Counted from the first letter of the stretch, positions 45,669 to 55,935 are shown. The stretch is DNA of 64,000 bases from Acidovorax sp. A79 (GCF_041154505.1 NZ_AP028672.1:4380501-4444500), one strand, 5' to 3'. Translations and numbers: made by a program. The notes: generated from the letters alone by a model not told the origin.

Positions 45669-47072
45669 TTAAGCCGCAGGCGGCAGCGGCCAGGCCTTTT
45701 GCGGCTCGCGGATCAGCTCGAACGCATGGGCCACCTGCAGCACGCCCAGGTCGTCGAAGCGCGCGCCGGCGATCTGCAGGCCGATGGGCAGGCCGCTGGC
45801 GGTGTAGCCGCAGTTGACCGAGGCCGCCGGCTGTTCGGACATGTTGAACGGCACGGTGAAGCCGATGTGCTCGAGCGGGCGCAGCGGGTCGTTGGTGGGC
45901 GAAGGCAGTTCGGCCTGGAAGGCGGGCATCGGCGCCACGGGCGAGATCACATAGTCGAACGCGCTGCAGGCCTTGACCGTATTCACGCGCGTGAGGTGGA
46001 ACTGGTGGCTGGCATTGAAGACCTCGGTGCCGCTCATGCTGGCGGCGCTGTCGGCCCAGGTGCGGATATAGGGCAGCACCTTGTCGCGCTGCTGCGCGGG
46101 CAGGGCCTTCAGGTCGATGTGGGAGCGCATGCGCCAGAAGTGGTCCATGCCGTCGAGCATGGCCTGGGTCATGAAGGGCATCATGGGCACGATGGTGGCG
46201 CCAGCGGCCTCCATCAGGCGGGCTGCGCGTTCCACGGCGGCCTTCACTTCGGGTTCCACCGGCAGGCCGCAGCCCGCGTCCAGCAGCAGGCCGATGCGCA
46301 GGCCGCGCAGGCGCTCCACGCCCTTGTTGAACTGGCTCCAGGCGATGTCCTGCGCTGGCAGGCTCATGCTGTCGCGCGCGTCCGGCTGGCTGAGTACCTG
46401 CATCATCAGCGCGGCGTCGGCCACCGTGCGGGTCATGGGGCCGGCGGCACGGCCGGTGTAGGGCGGGTCGATCGGGATGCGGCCCAGGCTGGGCTTCAGG
46501 CTGAAGATGCCGCACCAGCTGGCGGGCAGGCGCAGCGAGCCGCCGATGTCGGTGCCGATGTGCAGCGGCCCGTAGCCCGCCGCAGCGGCGGCACCGCCAC
46601 CGGCGCTGGAGCCGCCCGGGCCCTTGCTCACGTCCCAGGGGTTGCGCGACAGTGGGTGGAAGGTCGACAGGCCCGAGGACAGCATGCCGTAGTCGGGCAT
46701 GGTGGTCTTGGCCACGATGACGGCACCGGCCTCGCGCATGCGGGCGGCGGGCGGCGCATCGGCGGTGGCGGGCACGAGTTCGACAGCGGCGGTGCCCAGG
46801 GGGGTCGGGTCGCCTTGCGTCGAGATGTTTTCCTTGATGGTGCTGGGCACGCCGTCGAGCGCGCCCTTGGGCTCGCCACGCAGCCAGCGCGCTTCCGATT
46901 CGCGGGCCTGCGCCAGGGCGGCCTCGGGCCGCAGCAGGTAGGTCGCCTGTATGTGGGGCTCCCAGCGCCCGATGTGGGCCAGCACGGCCTGCGTGACCTC
47001 GACGGGCGAGAGGCGGCGCGCGCGGTAGGCGGCCAGGAGGTCGTGGGCGGGCAGGTCGTGCAGGGCGGTCAT
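45669..47072 (-). CDS. Amidase (amidase-signature family)
   Basis: A 467-residue amidase-signature hydrolase. The catalytic Lys is in GVPSTIKENI. The Gly/Ser-rich signature spans KGPGGSSAGGGAAAAAGYGPLHIG, with the Ser-cisSer-Lys nucleophile in TDIGGSLRLPASW. There is no signal peptide, so it acts in the cytoplasm. It lies behind the peptide-type ABC importer and its binding protein, so an imported amide or modified peptide could be its substrate. The 261-bp gap to the binding-protein gene holds two repeats. Confidence 0.9.
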   Translation of the reverse strand: MTALHDLPAHDLLAAYRARRLSPVEVTQAVLAHIGRWEPHIQATYLLRPEAALAQARESEARWLRGEPKGALDGVPSTIKENISTQGDPTPLGTAAVELVPATADAPPAARMREAGAVIVAKTTMPDYGMLSSGLSTFHPLSRNPWDVSKGPGGSSAGGGAAAAAGYGPLHIGTDIGGSLRLPASWCGIFSLKPSLGRIPIDPPYTGRAAGPMTRTVADAALMMQVLSQPDARDSMSLPAQDIAWSQFNKGVERLRGLRIGLLLDAGCGLPVEPEVKAAVERAARLMEAAGATIVPMMPFMTQAMLDGMDHFWRMRSHIDLKALPAQQRDKVLPYIRTWADSAASMSGTEVFNASHQFHLTRVNTVKACSAFDYVISPVAPMPAFQAELPSPTNDPLRPLEHIGFTVPFNMSEQPAASVNCGYTASGLPIGLQIAGARFDDLGVLQVAHAFELIREPQKAWPLPPAA

Positions 47073-47103
47073 GGTAGAGAGATTTTTGATAAAAAAGGCT
47101 GAT

Positions 47104-47145
47104 AACGCTTATGGATAAAGCGCTAGCAGCTATTGTTTCAGGAGC
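47104..47145 (-). repeat. Two-hairpin dispersed element, copy 11 (inverted)
   Basis: Inverted orientation. On the plus strand: AACGCTT (47104-47110), a 7-nt loop, AAGCGCT (47118-47124), spacer AGCA, GCTAT (47129-47133), a 7-nt loop, GGAGC (47141-47145). It lies just upstream of the amidase start. Confidence 0.82.
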
Positions 47146-47214
47146 TATCTGCTCCCGAGCGTTTCAGCTATTCATTGCTCGGCGCGCCACCCACAGCCTC
47201 TGAAAAGGGCACGG

Positions 47215-47333
47215 CCCAGGCGCGGGCAGCCGAGCAAGGGCCGCCCCGCAGCGAGGGCTGCGTCCCCCTGCCCACATCGCGCAGCGATGTGAGAGCGGGG
47301 GGAAGGCCCGCAGGGCCTCTGGGGGGTGTCTCA
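47215..47333 (-). repeat. GC-rich post-stop repeat, family S copy 6
   Basis: Begins directly after the dppA stop on the minus strand. It contains GAGGCCCTGCGGGCCTTCC and GGGGGACGCAGCC, plus GCGGGGCGGCCCTTGCTCGG, the same block as after ugpC. A perfect CACATCGC / GCGATGTG stem is at 47273-47292. Confidence 0.65.
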
Positions 47334-48824
47334 TCAACTCCAGGACAGCGTGGAGATGTCGTTCACGAACACGGGCATGTCTTTCCACAGGCCCTTGAGG
47401 TTCTTGTTGGCCACCGTGATCCACTGGTTGGAGTACAGGAACGCGTGCACCGCATCGTTGGCCAGCAGGCGCTGCGCGTCGCCCAGCAGGCGTGCGCGGT
47501 CCGCGGGGCGCGGGGCGTTCTTGATCTGGTTGAACAGCTCGTTGAACTTGGGCGAGTTGTAGGCCCAGTAGTAGTCGGGCTTGGCGAAGTTGCCCAGGTC
47601 GAACGGTTCCACGTGCGAGATGATGGTCAGGTCGTAGTTCTTGCTGCCGTAGGTGCCGGACAGCCACTGCGCCCATTCCACGTTCTGGATCTTGGCGATG
47701 ATGCCGACCTTGGCTAGCTGGGCGGCGACCACCTCGCCGCCCTGGCGGGCGTAGGGCGTGGGCGGCAGCGTCAGGGTCAGCTCCAGCGGTGTCTTGATGC
47801 CGGCCTCGGCCAGCAGCTTCTTGGCCTTCTCGGGGTCGTAGGGGTTCACGCCCGTGGTGTCCACGTAGCCGAACGCGCCGGGCACGTAGTGGCTGCCAAT
47901 GGGCGCGCCATAGCCGTCGCCCGCACCTTCGATCACGGCCTTGCGGTCCACGGCGGCGGCGATGGCGCGGCGCACGCGCACGTCGTCCAGCGGCTTCTTG
48001 CCGTTGTTGATCGCCAGGATGGTCTTGGCGCGCGAGCCGCTCACCACCACCTGGAACTTGGGGTTGCCCTTGAACTGCGGCACGCTACGGGGCGTGACGC
48101 GCGGGAACGCATCCACGTCGCCGGCCAGCAGGGCGGCCACCTGGGCGGCGGGGTCGGAGATGAAGCGGAACGTGGCGCGCTTGATCTTGAGCGCCTTGGC
48201 ATCGCGAAAGCCCTCCCAGGCCGTCAGCACCACGGAGGAACCCTTGTTCCAGGCCTGCAGCTGGTAGGGGCCGGTGCCCACGGGCTTGTTCGCGTTGGTG
48301 TCGGCGCTCTTGGGCTCCACGATGATGGAGGTGGCCTGGCCCAGCACGAACAGCAGGTCGGGGTCGATGTCCTTGTTGAGCAGCACGACGGTGTAGTCGT
48401 CCACCACCTGGGTGGTCAGGCCCGCAAAGGTGCGCTTGTCCTTGTTGGTGCTCTTTTCGCCGCCAGCGCGGTCGTAGGAGAACTTCACGGCGGCGGCATT
48501 GAAGGGCTCACCATTCTGGAACTTCACGCCCCGGCGCAGCTTGAAGGTGTAGGTCTTGAGGTCGGGTGAGACCTCCCAGCTCTCGGCCAACAGGGGCGAG
48601 ACGCTGCCATCGGCGTTGATCTTGGTGAGAGTCTCGAAGATGTTGTACTGCACGATCTCGGCAATGGCCGAGGCGGCACCGGCTGTGGGGTCCAGGCCTG
48701 GTGGCTCCAGCGTCATCGCGAGCGTCACCGCATCTTTGCGGCCTTGCGCCAGGGCGCCAAGCGGGGTGGACAAGGGCACTGCGGCAATGGCGCCAGTGGC
48801 TAGGACGGTACGGCGGTTCAGCAT
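47334..48824 (-). CDS. ABC transporter peptide-type substrate-binding protein
   Basis: A 496-residue cluster-C (DppA/OppA/GsiB-type) binding protein. The N terminus MLNRRTVLATGAIAAVPLSTP carries a twin-arginine-like NRRTVLA followed by a hydrophobic core and cleavage near ALAQ, suggesting Tat export. The family blocks are TLTKINADGSVSPLLAESWEVSPDLKTYTFKLR and GVNPYDPEKAKKLLAEAG. It follows the four membrane/ATPase genes of the same operon, 103 bp after the second ATPase. The ligand could be a peptide or nickel-, glutathione- or opine-like; it is unresolved. Confidence 0.9.
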   Translation of the reverse strand: MLNRRTVLATGAIAAVPLSTPLGALAQGRKDAVTLAMTLEPPGLDPTAGAASAIAEIVQYNIFETLTKINADGSVSPLLAESWEVSPDLKTYTFKLRRGVKFQNGEPFNAAAVKFSYDRAGGEKSTNKDKRTFAGLTTQVVDDYTVVLLNKDIDPDLLFVLGQATSIIVEPKSADTNANKPVGTGPYQLQAWNKGSSVVLTAWEGFRDAKALKIKRATFRFISDPAAQVAALLAGDVDAFPRVTPRSVPQFKGNPKFQVVVSGSRAKTILAINNGKKPLDDVRVRRAIAAAVDRKAVIEGAGDGYGAPIGSHYVPGAFGYVDTTGVNPYDPEKAKKLLAEAGIKTPLELTLTLPPTPYARQGGEVVAAQLAKVGIIAKIQNVEWAQWLSGTYGSKNYDLTIISHVEPFDLGNFAKPDYYWAYNSPKFNELFNQIKNAPRPADRARLLGDAQRLLANDAVHAFLYSNQWITVANKNLKGLWKDMPVFVNDISTLSWS

Positions 48825-48927
48825 GTTCGGACTCTCCAGACAAAAAAACCAGACGAAAGCCCCGGTGTCATTTCAATTTGTTACCGGGGAGCACAAAAGC
48901 TTTTTACACCATCGCGTGCGCATTTGG

Positions 48928-49803
48928 TTATGCGGTTTTTGCGGTGGCCGTGGCAGCGGCCGCCGCGGCGCGGCGTGCGCGCGCCCGGCCGGGCTGCACC
49001 TGCGGCACGGCGCCCACCAGCGACTGGGTGTAGGGGTGCTGCGCGTTGCGGAACAGTTCAGCCGGCGAGCCGCGTTCGACGATGCGGCCCTGGTACAGCA
49101 CCACGACTTCATCGCACAGATGGTTGACCACCGCCAGGTCGTGGCTGATGAGCATGTACGTGATGCCGAACTCCTGCTGCAGGTCCTGCATGAGGTTCAG
49201 CACCTGGGCCTGCACGGACACGTCGAGCGCGCTCACGGGCTCGTCGGCGACGATGAGGCGCGGGCGCGTGATGAGCGCGCGCGCGATGGCGATGCGCTGG
49301 CGCTGCCCGCCCGAGAATTCATGCGGGTACTTGGAGAGGTCGTTGGTGCGCAGGCCCACCTGGGCCAGCACTTGGCCGGCCTGCTCGCGCTGGGCGGCGC
49401 GGCTGGTTTCACCCTGGGCCTGCAGGGGCTCGGTCACGATGCGCTCCACCGTCTGGCGCGGATCGAGCGAGCCGTAGGGGTCCTGGAAGACCATCTGGAA
49501 GTCGCGCCGCGCGTGGCGCAGCTGCTCTGCGGGCAACTGGTGCAGGTTGCGGCCCTGCAGCTCGACGGTGCCGGAGGTCGGCGTGTCCAGCGCCATCACC
49601 AGGCGGGCCAGGGTGGATTTGCCCGAGCCCGATTCGCCGACGATGCCCAGGCTGCGGCCTGCAGCCACCGAAAAGCTCACGCCGTTGAGTGCATGCACCT
49701 TCCCCGGGGGCTGGAACAGATGTTCCCGCGGCAGCGTGTATTCACGCACCAGGTCTTTCACCTGCAGCAGGGGGGCGTTGGAAAGGGACGCCAGGGGGGT
49801 CAT
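48928..49803 (-). CDS. Peptide-type ABC transporter ATPase, DppF-like
   Basis: A 291-residue ATPase. Walker A is GESGSGKST, the signature [16 protein letters not shown], Walker B LIVADEPVSALD, and the His switch LISHDLAVV. The C-terminal oligopeptide-transporter extension (HPYTQSLVGAVP) is present. The ATG at 49803 overlaps the stop of the partner ATPase by 4 bp. The last 20 residues are Ala/Arg-rich. Confidence 0.93.
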   Translation of the reverse strand: MTPLASLSNAPLLQVKDLVREYTLPREHLFQPPGKVHALNGVSFSVAAGRSLGIVGESGSGKSTLARLVMALDTPTSGTVELQGRNLHQLPAEQLRHARRDFQMVFQDPYGSLDPRQTVERIVTEPLQAQGETSRAAQREQAGQVLAQVGLRTNDLSKYPHEFSGGQRQRIAIARALITRPRLIVADEPVSALDVSVQAQVLNLMQDLQQEFGITYMLISHDLAVVNHLCDEVVVLYQGRIVERGSPAELFRNAQHPYTQSLVGAVPQVQPGRARARRAAAAAATATAKTA

Positions 49804-50837
49804 GCGGTCACCTCGACAATGTTCACCGCCTGGGCACTCTGGGCCTCGGCGATGGCTTCGCGGCGCAGGCAGCGCACCGCGTGGTCGCCATCGGCATCGG
49901 TGGCCACCAGCGTGGCTTCGGGCCGATCGTGGTGGCAGGCATCCACGGTGTAGCTGCAGCGCCCGGCGAAAGGGCAGCCGGCCGGCAGGTCCACGAGTTC
50001 CGGCACGGTGCCGGGGATGGTGGACAGGCGCGGGCGCTGGCCAGGTGCATGCACGGCGCCCAGATGGGGCCGTGCCGCGAACAGTCCGCGTGTGTAGGGG
50101 TGGGCCATGGCGGAGAAGACCGAAGCGGTGGAGCCGCTCTCGACCACGCTGCCGCCATACATCACCATCATGCGGTCCACGTTCTGCGAGATCACGCCGA
50201 GGTCGTGCGAGATGAGGATCAGCGCCATGTTGCGCTCGGCCACGAGGTCGCTGATGAGGTCCAGGATCTGTTGCTGGATGGTCACGTCCAGCGCGGTGGT
50301 GGGCTCGTCGGCAATCAGCAGGTCGGGCCCGCAGGCCAAGGCCATCGCAATCGTGATGCGCTGGCGCTGGCCGCCCGAGAACTGGTGGGGGTAGGCATCG
50401 AAGCGCTGCGCGGCGTGGGGGATGCCCACGCGGTCGAGCAGCGCCAGGGCCTCCGCGCGCGCGGCCGAAGCGCTCATGCCACGGTGCAGACGCAAGGGCT
50501 CGGCCACCTGGCGGCCAATGGTGTGCACGGGGTTCAGGGCTGTCATGGGCTCCTGGAACACCATGCCGATGCGGTTGCCGCGCATCTTGCACATCTGCGC
50601 ATCGGTGCGGCCCACCAGCTCCTGGCCATCAAAGCGGATGCTGCCCGTGACCTGCGCGCTGTCGGGCAGCAGGCCCATGAGCGACATGGCGGTGATGGAC
50701 TTGCCGCAGCCCGACTCGCCGATCAGGCCCAGGGTTTCTCCGCGCGCCAGCGAAAAGCTCACGCCGCGCACGGCGTCGGCGGGGCCTCGGTGGGTCTGCA
50801 GGCGGATGCGGAGGTTGGAGACTTCTAACAGAGACAT
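49800..50837 (-). CDS. Peptide-type ABC transporter ATPase, DppD-like
   Basis: A 345-residue ATPase with Walker [10 protein letters not shown], signature [16 protein letters not shown], Walker [13 protein letters not shown] and switch ISHDLGVI. The C-terminal extension holds the Cys motif expected of DppD/OppD proteins ([13 protein letters not shown]), which may bind an Fe-S cluster. It pairs with the overlapping second ATPase and starts 30 bp after the permease. Confidence 0.94.
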   Translation of the reverse strand: MSLLEVSNLRIRLQTHRGPADAVRGVSFSLARGETLGLIGESGCGKSITAMSLMGLLPDSAQVTGSIRFDGQELVGRTDAQMCKMRGNRIGMVFQEPMTALNPVHTIGRQVAEPLRLHRGMSASAARAEALALLDRVGIPHAAQRFDAYPHQFSGGQRQRITIAMALACGPDLLIADEPTTALDVTIQQQILDLISDLVAERNMALILISHDLGVISQNVDRMMVMYGGSVVESGSTASVFSAMAHPYTRGLFAARPHLGAVHAPGQRPRLSTIPGTVPELVDLPAGCPFAGRCSYTVDACHHDRPEATLVATDADGDHAVRCLRREAIAEAQSAQAVNIVEVTA

Positions 50838-50867
50838 CGTGGGATTCTGGTGGTCTGCTTGGCGGGA

Positions 50868-51746
50868 TCAGCGCTTGCGTGAAAGGCGGGGGTCCAGCAG
50901 GTCGCGCAGGCCATCGCCCAGCAGGTTCAGGCCCAGCACGGCCAGCGCGATGGCAACGCCGGGCCACACGGCCAGCAGCGGCGCCTGGAACATCAGGGTC
51001 TGTGCCTCGCTGAGCATGCGGCCCCACGAAGGCTGGGGTGGCTGCGTGCCCAGGCCCAGGTAGGAGAGGGCGGCTTCCGCCAGGATGGCGATGGCGAACT
51101 GGATGGTGGCCTGCACGATGAGCACCGACAGGATGTTGGGCAGCACATGCTCGAGGGTGATGCGCCAGCCGCCCTTGCCGCAGGCGCGCGAGGCCATGAT
51201 GTATTCGCGCGACCACACGGCGTTGGCCGAGGCGCGCGTGACGCGCGCGAAGGTGGGGATGTTGAAGATGCCGATGGCGATGATGGAATTGACGATGCCC
51301 GCCCCGAACACCGCCGTCATCATGATGGCCGAGAGGATGGCGGGGAACGCGAACGTGAAGTCCGCCAGCCGCATGATCAGTTCTTCCACCCAGCCGCGCT
51401 TGGCGGCGGCCAGCAGGCCCAGGGCCGTGCCGATGGTCAGGCCGATGCCCACGGCGATCACGCCCACCAGGATGGAGTTGCGCGCGCCCACCAGCAGCAG
51501 CGAGGCTACGTCGCGGCCAAAGGCATCGGTGCCCAGCCAGTGGGTGCCGGATGGACTCGCCAGCTTGTTGGCCAAGTCCATCTCGTAGGGCGACCAGGGC
51601 GTCCAGACGAAGGAGAGCAGCGCAGCAAGGATCAGCAGCGCTGACAGCACAGCACCAATGACAAAACTGCGGTGGCGCAGGGCGCGGTGCAGCCAGCCGG
51701 GGGCGGAGGGCGTGGAAGAGGAGGGGGTGGACACGGCGGCGCTCAT
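50868..51746 (-). CDS. Peptide-type ABC transporter permease, DppC-like
   Basis: A 292-residue inner-membrane permease with about six helices. The N-terminal tail is Ser/Pro-rich. HWLGTDAFGRDVASLLLVGARNSI is the typical DppC block, and SREYIMASRACGKGGWRITLEHVLPN the EAA-type loop. C-terminal GDGLRDLLDPRL is canonical. It starts 5 bp after the stop of the DppB-like gene. Confidence 0.94.
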   Translation of the reverse strand: MSAAVSTPSSSTPSAPGWLHRALRHRSFVIGAVLSALLILAALLSFVWTPWSPYEMDLANKLASPSGTHWLGTDAFGRDVASLLLVGARNSILVGVIAVGIGLTIGTALGLLAAAKRGWVEELIMRLADFTFAFPAILSAIMMTAVFGAGIVNSIIAIGIFNIPTFARVTRASANAVWSREYIMASRACGKGGWRITLEHVLPNILSVLIVQATIQFAIAILAEAALSYLGLGTQPPQPSWGRMLSEAQTLMFQAPLLAVWPGVAIALAVLGLNLLGDGLRDLLDPRLSRKR

Positions 51747-51751
51747 GGGAA

Positions 51752-52714
51752 TCAGATGTCGGAAGCCTTCACGCGGGGGTCGATCACGGCGTAGAGGATG
51801 TCCACCACGAAGTTCACGATCACCACCATGGCCGCGAGCAGCATCACGCAGTTGCGCACCACGATCAGGTCGCGGTTGGAAATCGACTGGAAGATCAGGC
51901 GCCCCAGGCCTGGCAGGTAGAACACGTTCTCCACCACGATGGTGCCGGCCAGCAGGTTGGCGAACTGCAGGCCCATGACGGTGACCACGGGGATCATGGC
52001 GTTGCGCAGCACGTGGCCCCAGAGCGCGGCGCGCTGCGACAGGCCCTTGGCGCGCGCGGTGCGCACGAAGTCCTCGCGCAGCACCTCCAGCACGGCCGAG
52101 CGCGTGATGCGCGCGAGGATGGCCGCCTGCACCACGGCCAGCGCGATGGCGGGCAGCAGCAGCGCCTTGAGGGCTTCCAGCGGGCCGCCGCCGGCGTCCT
52201 CCGTCCAGCCGGGGAAGCCGCCGGCGGAAAACCATTGCAGCTTCACGGAGAACAGCAGGATCAGCAGGATGGCGAACCAGAAGTTGGGTATGGCGATGCC
52301 GATCTGCGCCAGCCCCATCACGCCCACGTCGCCGAGCTTGTTGTGGCGCGCGGCGGCGTAGACACCCGCCGCGAGCGCCAGCACCGTGGTGATGACCATG
52401 GCCATGAGGGCCAGCGGCACGGTCAGGGCCAGGCGCTCCAGCACCAGATCGAGAACCGGGGAGCTGTAGGCATAGCTGTCGCCCATGTTGCCCACCACCA
52501 GGCCGCTGACCCAGTTCCAGTAGCGCAGGCCGGCGGGCTGATCCAGCCCCAGCTTGGCCGCCAGCGCGGCCACGGCATCGGGAGAGGCGTCGGGGCCCAT
52601 CAGGATCTGGGCGGCGTTGCCCGGCAGGATCTCTAGCACCAGGAACACCACGACCGAAGCACCGATCAGCGTGGCCAGGAGGGTGATGAATCGTTTGAGG
52701 AAAAACAGGCCCAT
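51752..52714 (-). CDS. Peptide-type ABC transporter permease, DppB-like
   Basis: A 320-residue inner-membrane permease and first gene of the operon. The N terminus MGLFFLKRFITLLATLIGAS, the following LEILPGNAAQI, and EDFVRTARAKGLSQRAALWGHVLRN (the EAA loop) are DppB features. DILYAVIDPRVKA is the usual C terminus. The upstream 209-bp region, shared with the divergent ferredoxin gene, contains a palindrome that could be an operator. Confidence 0.94.
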   Translation of the reverse strand: MGLFFLKRFITLLATLIGASVVVFLVLEILPGNAAQILMGPDASPDAVAALAAKLGLDQPAGLRYWNWVSGLVVGNMGDSYAYSSPVLDLVLERLALTVPLALMAMVITTVLALAAGVYAAARHNKLGDVGVMGLAQIGIAIPNFWFAILLILLFSVKLQWFSAGGFPGWTEDAGGGPLEALKALLLPAIALAVVQAAILARITRSAVLEVLREDFVRTARAKGLSQRAALWGHVLRNAMIPVVTVMGLQFANLLAGTIVVENVFYLPGLGRLIFQSISNRDLIVVRNCVMLLAAMVVIVNFVVDILYAVIDPRVKASDI

Positions 52715-52764
52715 GGGAGGGTGGCGTCAGGAAAAAGGAGGAAGGCGCGAGTGCGTCAAATTAA

Positions 52765-52776
52765 TGTGTATACACA
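52765..52776. promoter_or_regulatory. Candidate palindromic operator upstream of the dpp-like operon
   Basis: The perfect 12-bp palindrome TGTGTATACACA lies 51 bp upstream of the DppB-like start, in an AT-richer part of the dppB/ferredoxin intergenic region. Its GT-N-TA-N-AC core resembles operators of GntR-family (HutC/YtrA-like) repressors. No regulator gene is adjacent. Confidence 0.4.
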
Positions 52777-52788
52777 GCATAACGGTAA

Positions 52789-53181
<393 letters not shown>

Positions 53182-53202
53182 TTTCAAGCCTTGGAGGCGG
53201 TA

Positions 53203-53244
53203 AGCGCTTGTGTATCAAGCGCAGGATGCTATGAAATAAATAGC
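53203..53244 (-). repeat. Two-hairpin dispersed element, copy 12 (inverted)
   Basis: Inverted orientation. On the plus strand: AGCGCTT (53203-53209), a 7-nt loop, AAGCGCA (53217-53223), spacer GGAT, GCTAT (53228-53232), a 7-nt loop, ATAGC (53240-53244). On the minus strand the tail is TACCGCCTCCAAGGCTTGAAATC, matching copy 4. It lies between the ferredoxin and pth. Confidence 0.88.
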
Positions 53245-53288
53245 AATGACTGCCATGCCCTGTGGGCAGGGCCACGCCGCCGGGGGGG

Positions 53289-53897
53289 TCAGTCTTCCGC
53301 GGGACGGGGTGGCTTGGGGCGTGGCGGCTTGGTGGTGTGGATGAGCAAGGTGGCCTTGTCCATCTCCCCCGCCAGCATGGCCGGGTAGGCCTTCAGGGAA
53401 TGGGCGATGCTGTCCTCGATCAGCGTGCGCTGGTCGGGCGAGGGTTTCTTGAGCACCCAGTTGGCGACTTCACTTTTCACGCCCGGATGGCCGATGCCCA
53501 CGCGCAGGCGCCAGTAGTCGGGCGAGCCCAGCTGGCCGTGGATGTCGCGCAGCCCGTTGTGCCCGGCATGGCTTCCGCCGCGCTTGAGCTTGACCTGCCC
53601 GGGCGGAATGTCCAGTTCGTCATGCACCACCAGGATTTCTTCGGGCTGGATCTTGAAGAAGCGCGCCAGCGAAGCGACGGACTTGCCCGAGAGGTTCATG
53701 AAGGTCTGCGGCTCCAGCAGCCACACGCTCTGTCCATGCACCGTGGTGCGCGCGACCAGCCCGTGGTAGCTGCGCTCGGGCACCAGCGTGGCCTTGAGCT
53801 CGCGCGCCAGGGCATCGATCCACCAGAAACCGGCGTTGTGGCGGGTGGCCTCGTAGTCTGGCCCGGGGTTTCCAAGGCCTACAAACAGCTTGATCAT
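53289..53897 (-). CDS. pth: Peptidyl-tRNA hydrolase
   Basis: Releases peptides from peptidyl-tRNA that has dropped off the ribosome. The product is 202 residues. [20 protein letters not shown] contains the catalytic His, and [22 protein letters not shown] and [14 protein letters not shown] complete the active site. [12 protein letters not shown] at 53897 is the canonical start. It belongs to the conserved ispE-tRNA-prs-rplY-pth block and lies 218 bp after rplY, beyond a terminator. Confidence 0.96.
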   Translation of the reverse strand: MIKLFVGLGNPGPDYEATRHNAGFWWIDALARELKATLVPERSYHGLVARTTVHGQSVWLLEPQTFMNLSGKSVASLARFFKIQPEEILVVHDELDIPPGQVKLKRGGSHAGHNGLRDIHGQLGSPDYWRLRVGIGHPGVKSEVANWVLKKPSPDQRTLIEDSIAHSLKAYPAMLAGEMDKATLLIHTTKPPRPKPPRPAED

Positions 53898-54017
53898 GGG
53901 CGGGATTATCCGTGTGCGGCGGTGGTGCGAACTGCAAGGGGTGCGGAGCGGCTCCGCCGGGGAAGGGGGGCTTGCCCGGCAGCGGGACGGTGCCCGCCAG
54001 GCCGCGTCTTCCAATGA

Positions 54018-54044
54018 AAACGGCCCACGCAGGGTGGGCCGTTT
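54018..54044 (-). terminator. Intrinsic terminator between rplY and pth
   Basis: AAACGGCCCAC (54018-54028) and GTGGGCCGTTT (54034-54044) form a perfect 11-bp stem with a 5-nt loop. On the minus strand it ends in GTTTTC, about 70 bp beyond the rplY stop. Confidence 0.85.
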
Positions 54045-54115
54045 CTGTGGCCAGCGTCGCCGGAGCGCGCTGGCCTTGGGGAAGAAGCAAAGGGTCGTCC
54101 GTGAAGGACGGCTGA

Positions 54116-54751
54116 TTACTTCTTGCCCTTGCCCTTGCCCTTGGCGTCGGCCGCGGGGGCTGCTTCGGCAGGGGTCTCGACGACCACGACTGGAGGCACC
54201 ACGGACACCAGAACGGGGTTGTTGTTCTGGCCACCACGGACCTTGGCCACCACGCCCTTGGGCAGCTTGATGTCCTTCAGGTGCAGGGATGCGCCCTTTT
54301 CCAGCTTGGACAGGTCCACAGCGATGAACTCTGGCAGGTCCGAAGGCATGCAGGTCACGTCCAGTTCGTTCACGATCGGGTTGACCATGCACTTGTCGAC
54401 CTTGACGGCGTTGGACTCTTCAGCGCCGCTGTAGTGCAGTGGCACCTTCATGTGCAGCTTGGTCTTTTCGTCCACGCGCTGGAAGTCGATGTGCAGCACG
54501 AGCTGCTTGTAGGGGTGGTATTGCACGTCGCGCAGCAGGACCTTGGAGGTCGTGCCGGCCACTTCCATGTCCAGCACGCTGGAGTGGAAAGCTTCCTTCT
54601 TGAGGGCGTGCCACAGTGCGTTGTGGTCCACCTCGATGAGTTGGGGTTCGGTGGTGCCACCGTAGACGATGCCAGGCGTCTTGCCCGAATTGCGCAGACG
54701 GCGGCTCGCACCCGTACCTTGCTTGGCGCGCTCAAAAGCGACGAAGTTCAT
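54116..54751 (-). CDS. rplY: Ribosomal protein bL25, general stress (CTC) form
   Basis: Binds 5S rRNA in the large ribosomal subunit. At 211 residues it is the long CTC form: an N-terminal L25 domain ([29 protein letters not shown]) and a C-terminal TL5-like domain ([19 protein letters not shown] and [20 protein letters not shown]). It ends in an Ala-rich stretch and a basic KGKGKGKK tail. The start [11 protein letters not shown] is at 54751. It is in the operon-like run with prs. Confidence 0.95.
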   Translation of the reverse strand: MNFVAFERAKQGTGASRRLRNSGKTPGIVYGGTTEPQLIEVDHNALWHALKKEAFHSSVLDMEVAGTTSKVLLRDVQYHPYKQLVLHIDFQRVDEKTKLHMKVPLHYSGAEESNAVKVDKCMVNPIVNELDVTCMPSDLPEFIAVDLSKLEKGASLHLKDIKLPKGVVAKVRGGQNNNPVLVSVVPPVVVVETPAEAAPAADAKGKGKGKK

Positions 54752-54852
54752 AACTAGCTCCTGAAAAGGACAGACCGCGACCAGTCTTGCCCTGTTGAAA
54801 AAAGCCTGCGGTGCCATTCCTGGCGGCAGGCCCATGCAATGCCCTCGAACAG

Positions 54853-54876
54853 GCAAGCCTCCCGAAGGAGGCCTGC
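54853..54876 (-). other. Stable hairpin between prs and rplY
   Basis: On the minus strand GCAGGCCTCC-TTCG-GGAGGCTTGC forms a 10-bp stem with one G-T-type mismatch and a UUCG-like tetraloop. It has no T run, so it is more likely an mRNA-stabilising or processing hairpin than a full terminator. Confidence 0.55.
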
Positions 54877-54913
54877 ACGCAATCCGGTCCGCAACGCTCC
54901 CGTGGGAAGCGCG

Positions 54914-55888
54914 TCAGAACAGGTTGTCCTGGTCCGAGAACAGACTCATCACCGACTCACCCTTGGCAATGCGCTGTATCGTCTCTGCGATCAGCGGTGC
55001 CACGGAGAGCTGGCGAATCTTGGTGCATCCCCGGGCGTTGTCGCTCAAGGGGATGGTGTTGGTCACCACCACTTCGTCGAGGGCGGAACCCTTGGCGATG
55101 CGTTCGATGGCAGGACCCGAAAAAATGGGGTGCGTGCAGTAGGCGTACACCTTCTTGGCGCCACGCTCCTTGAGCACTTCGGCCGCCTTCACCAGCGTAC
55201 CGGCGGTATCGATCATGTCGTCCATGATCACGCAGTTGCGGCCTTCGATCTCGCCGATCACGTGCATGACTTCCGACACGTTGGCCTTGGGGCGGCGCTT
55301 GTCGATGATGGCCAGGTCGCAGTTGAGCTGCTTGGCGAGCGCACGCGCCCGCACGACGCCACCCACGTCGGGCGAAACCACGATCAGGTCTTCGTAGTTC
55401 TTCTGGCGCAGGTCACCCAGCAGCACGGGCGACGCGTAGATGTTGTCCACGGGGATATCGAAGAAACCCTGGATCTGGTCGGCATGCAGGTCCATGGTCA
55501 GAACCCGGGCAACGCCCACAGCCTGCAGCATGTTGGCCACCACCTTGGCGGTGATCGGCACGCGCGTGGAACGCGGGCGGCGATCCTGGCGGGCATAGCC
55601 GAAGTAGGGGATCACGGCGCTGATCCGCTCTGCCGACGCGCGCTTGAGCGCATCGACCATGATCAGCAGTTCCATCAGGTTTTCGTTGGTCGGCGCGCAG
55701 GTGGACTGCACCACGAAAACATCCCGTGCACGCACGTTCTGTTTGATTTCTACGGTGACTTCGCCGTCGGAGAAGCGACCCACGTCGGCTGCACCGAGGG
55801 TGGTGCCGAGGTGTTGGGCGATTTCAGCTGCCATGCCAGGATTGGCATTGCCGGTGAAAACCATGAAGTCGGGGTGGTTGGCTTGCAT
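54914..55888 (-). CDS. prs: Ribose-phosphate pyrophosphokinase
   Basis: Makes PRPP from ribose-5-phosphate and ATP for nucleotide, His and Trp synthesis. The product is 324 residues (class I). [49 protein letters not shown] (ATP site), [12 protein letters not shown], and the PRPP loop [13 protein letters not shown] are intact. The start [17 protein letters not shown] is at 55888. It lies directly downstream of tRNA-Gln with 47 bp between. Confidence 0.97.
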   Translation of the reverse strand: MQANHPDFMVFTGNANPGMAAEIAQHLGTTLGAADVGRFSDGEVTVEIKQNVRARDVFVVQSTCAPTNENLMELLIMVDALKRASAERISAVIPYFGYARQDRRPRSTRVPITAKVVANMLQAVGVARVLTMDLHADQIQGFFDIPVDNIYASPVLLGDLRQKNYEDLIVVSPDVGGVVRARALAKQLNCDLAIIDKRRPKANVSEVMHVIGEIEGRNCVIMDDMIDTAGTLVKAAEVLKERGAKKVYAYCTHPIFSGPAIERIAKGSALDEVVVTNTIPLSDNARGCTKIRQLSVAPLIAETIQRIAKGESVMSLFSDQDNLF

Positions 55889-55935
55889 GAGCGTCCCAGC
55901 AGTCTGAAAAAAAAGCCCGTACGCGAAAAGAAATT

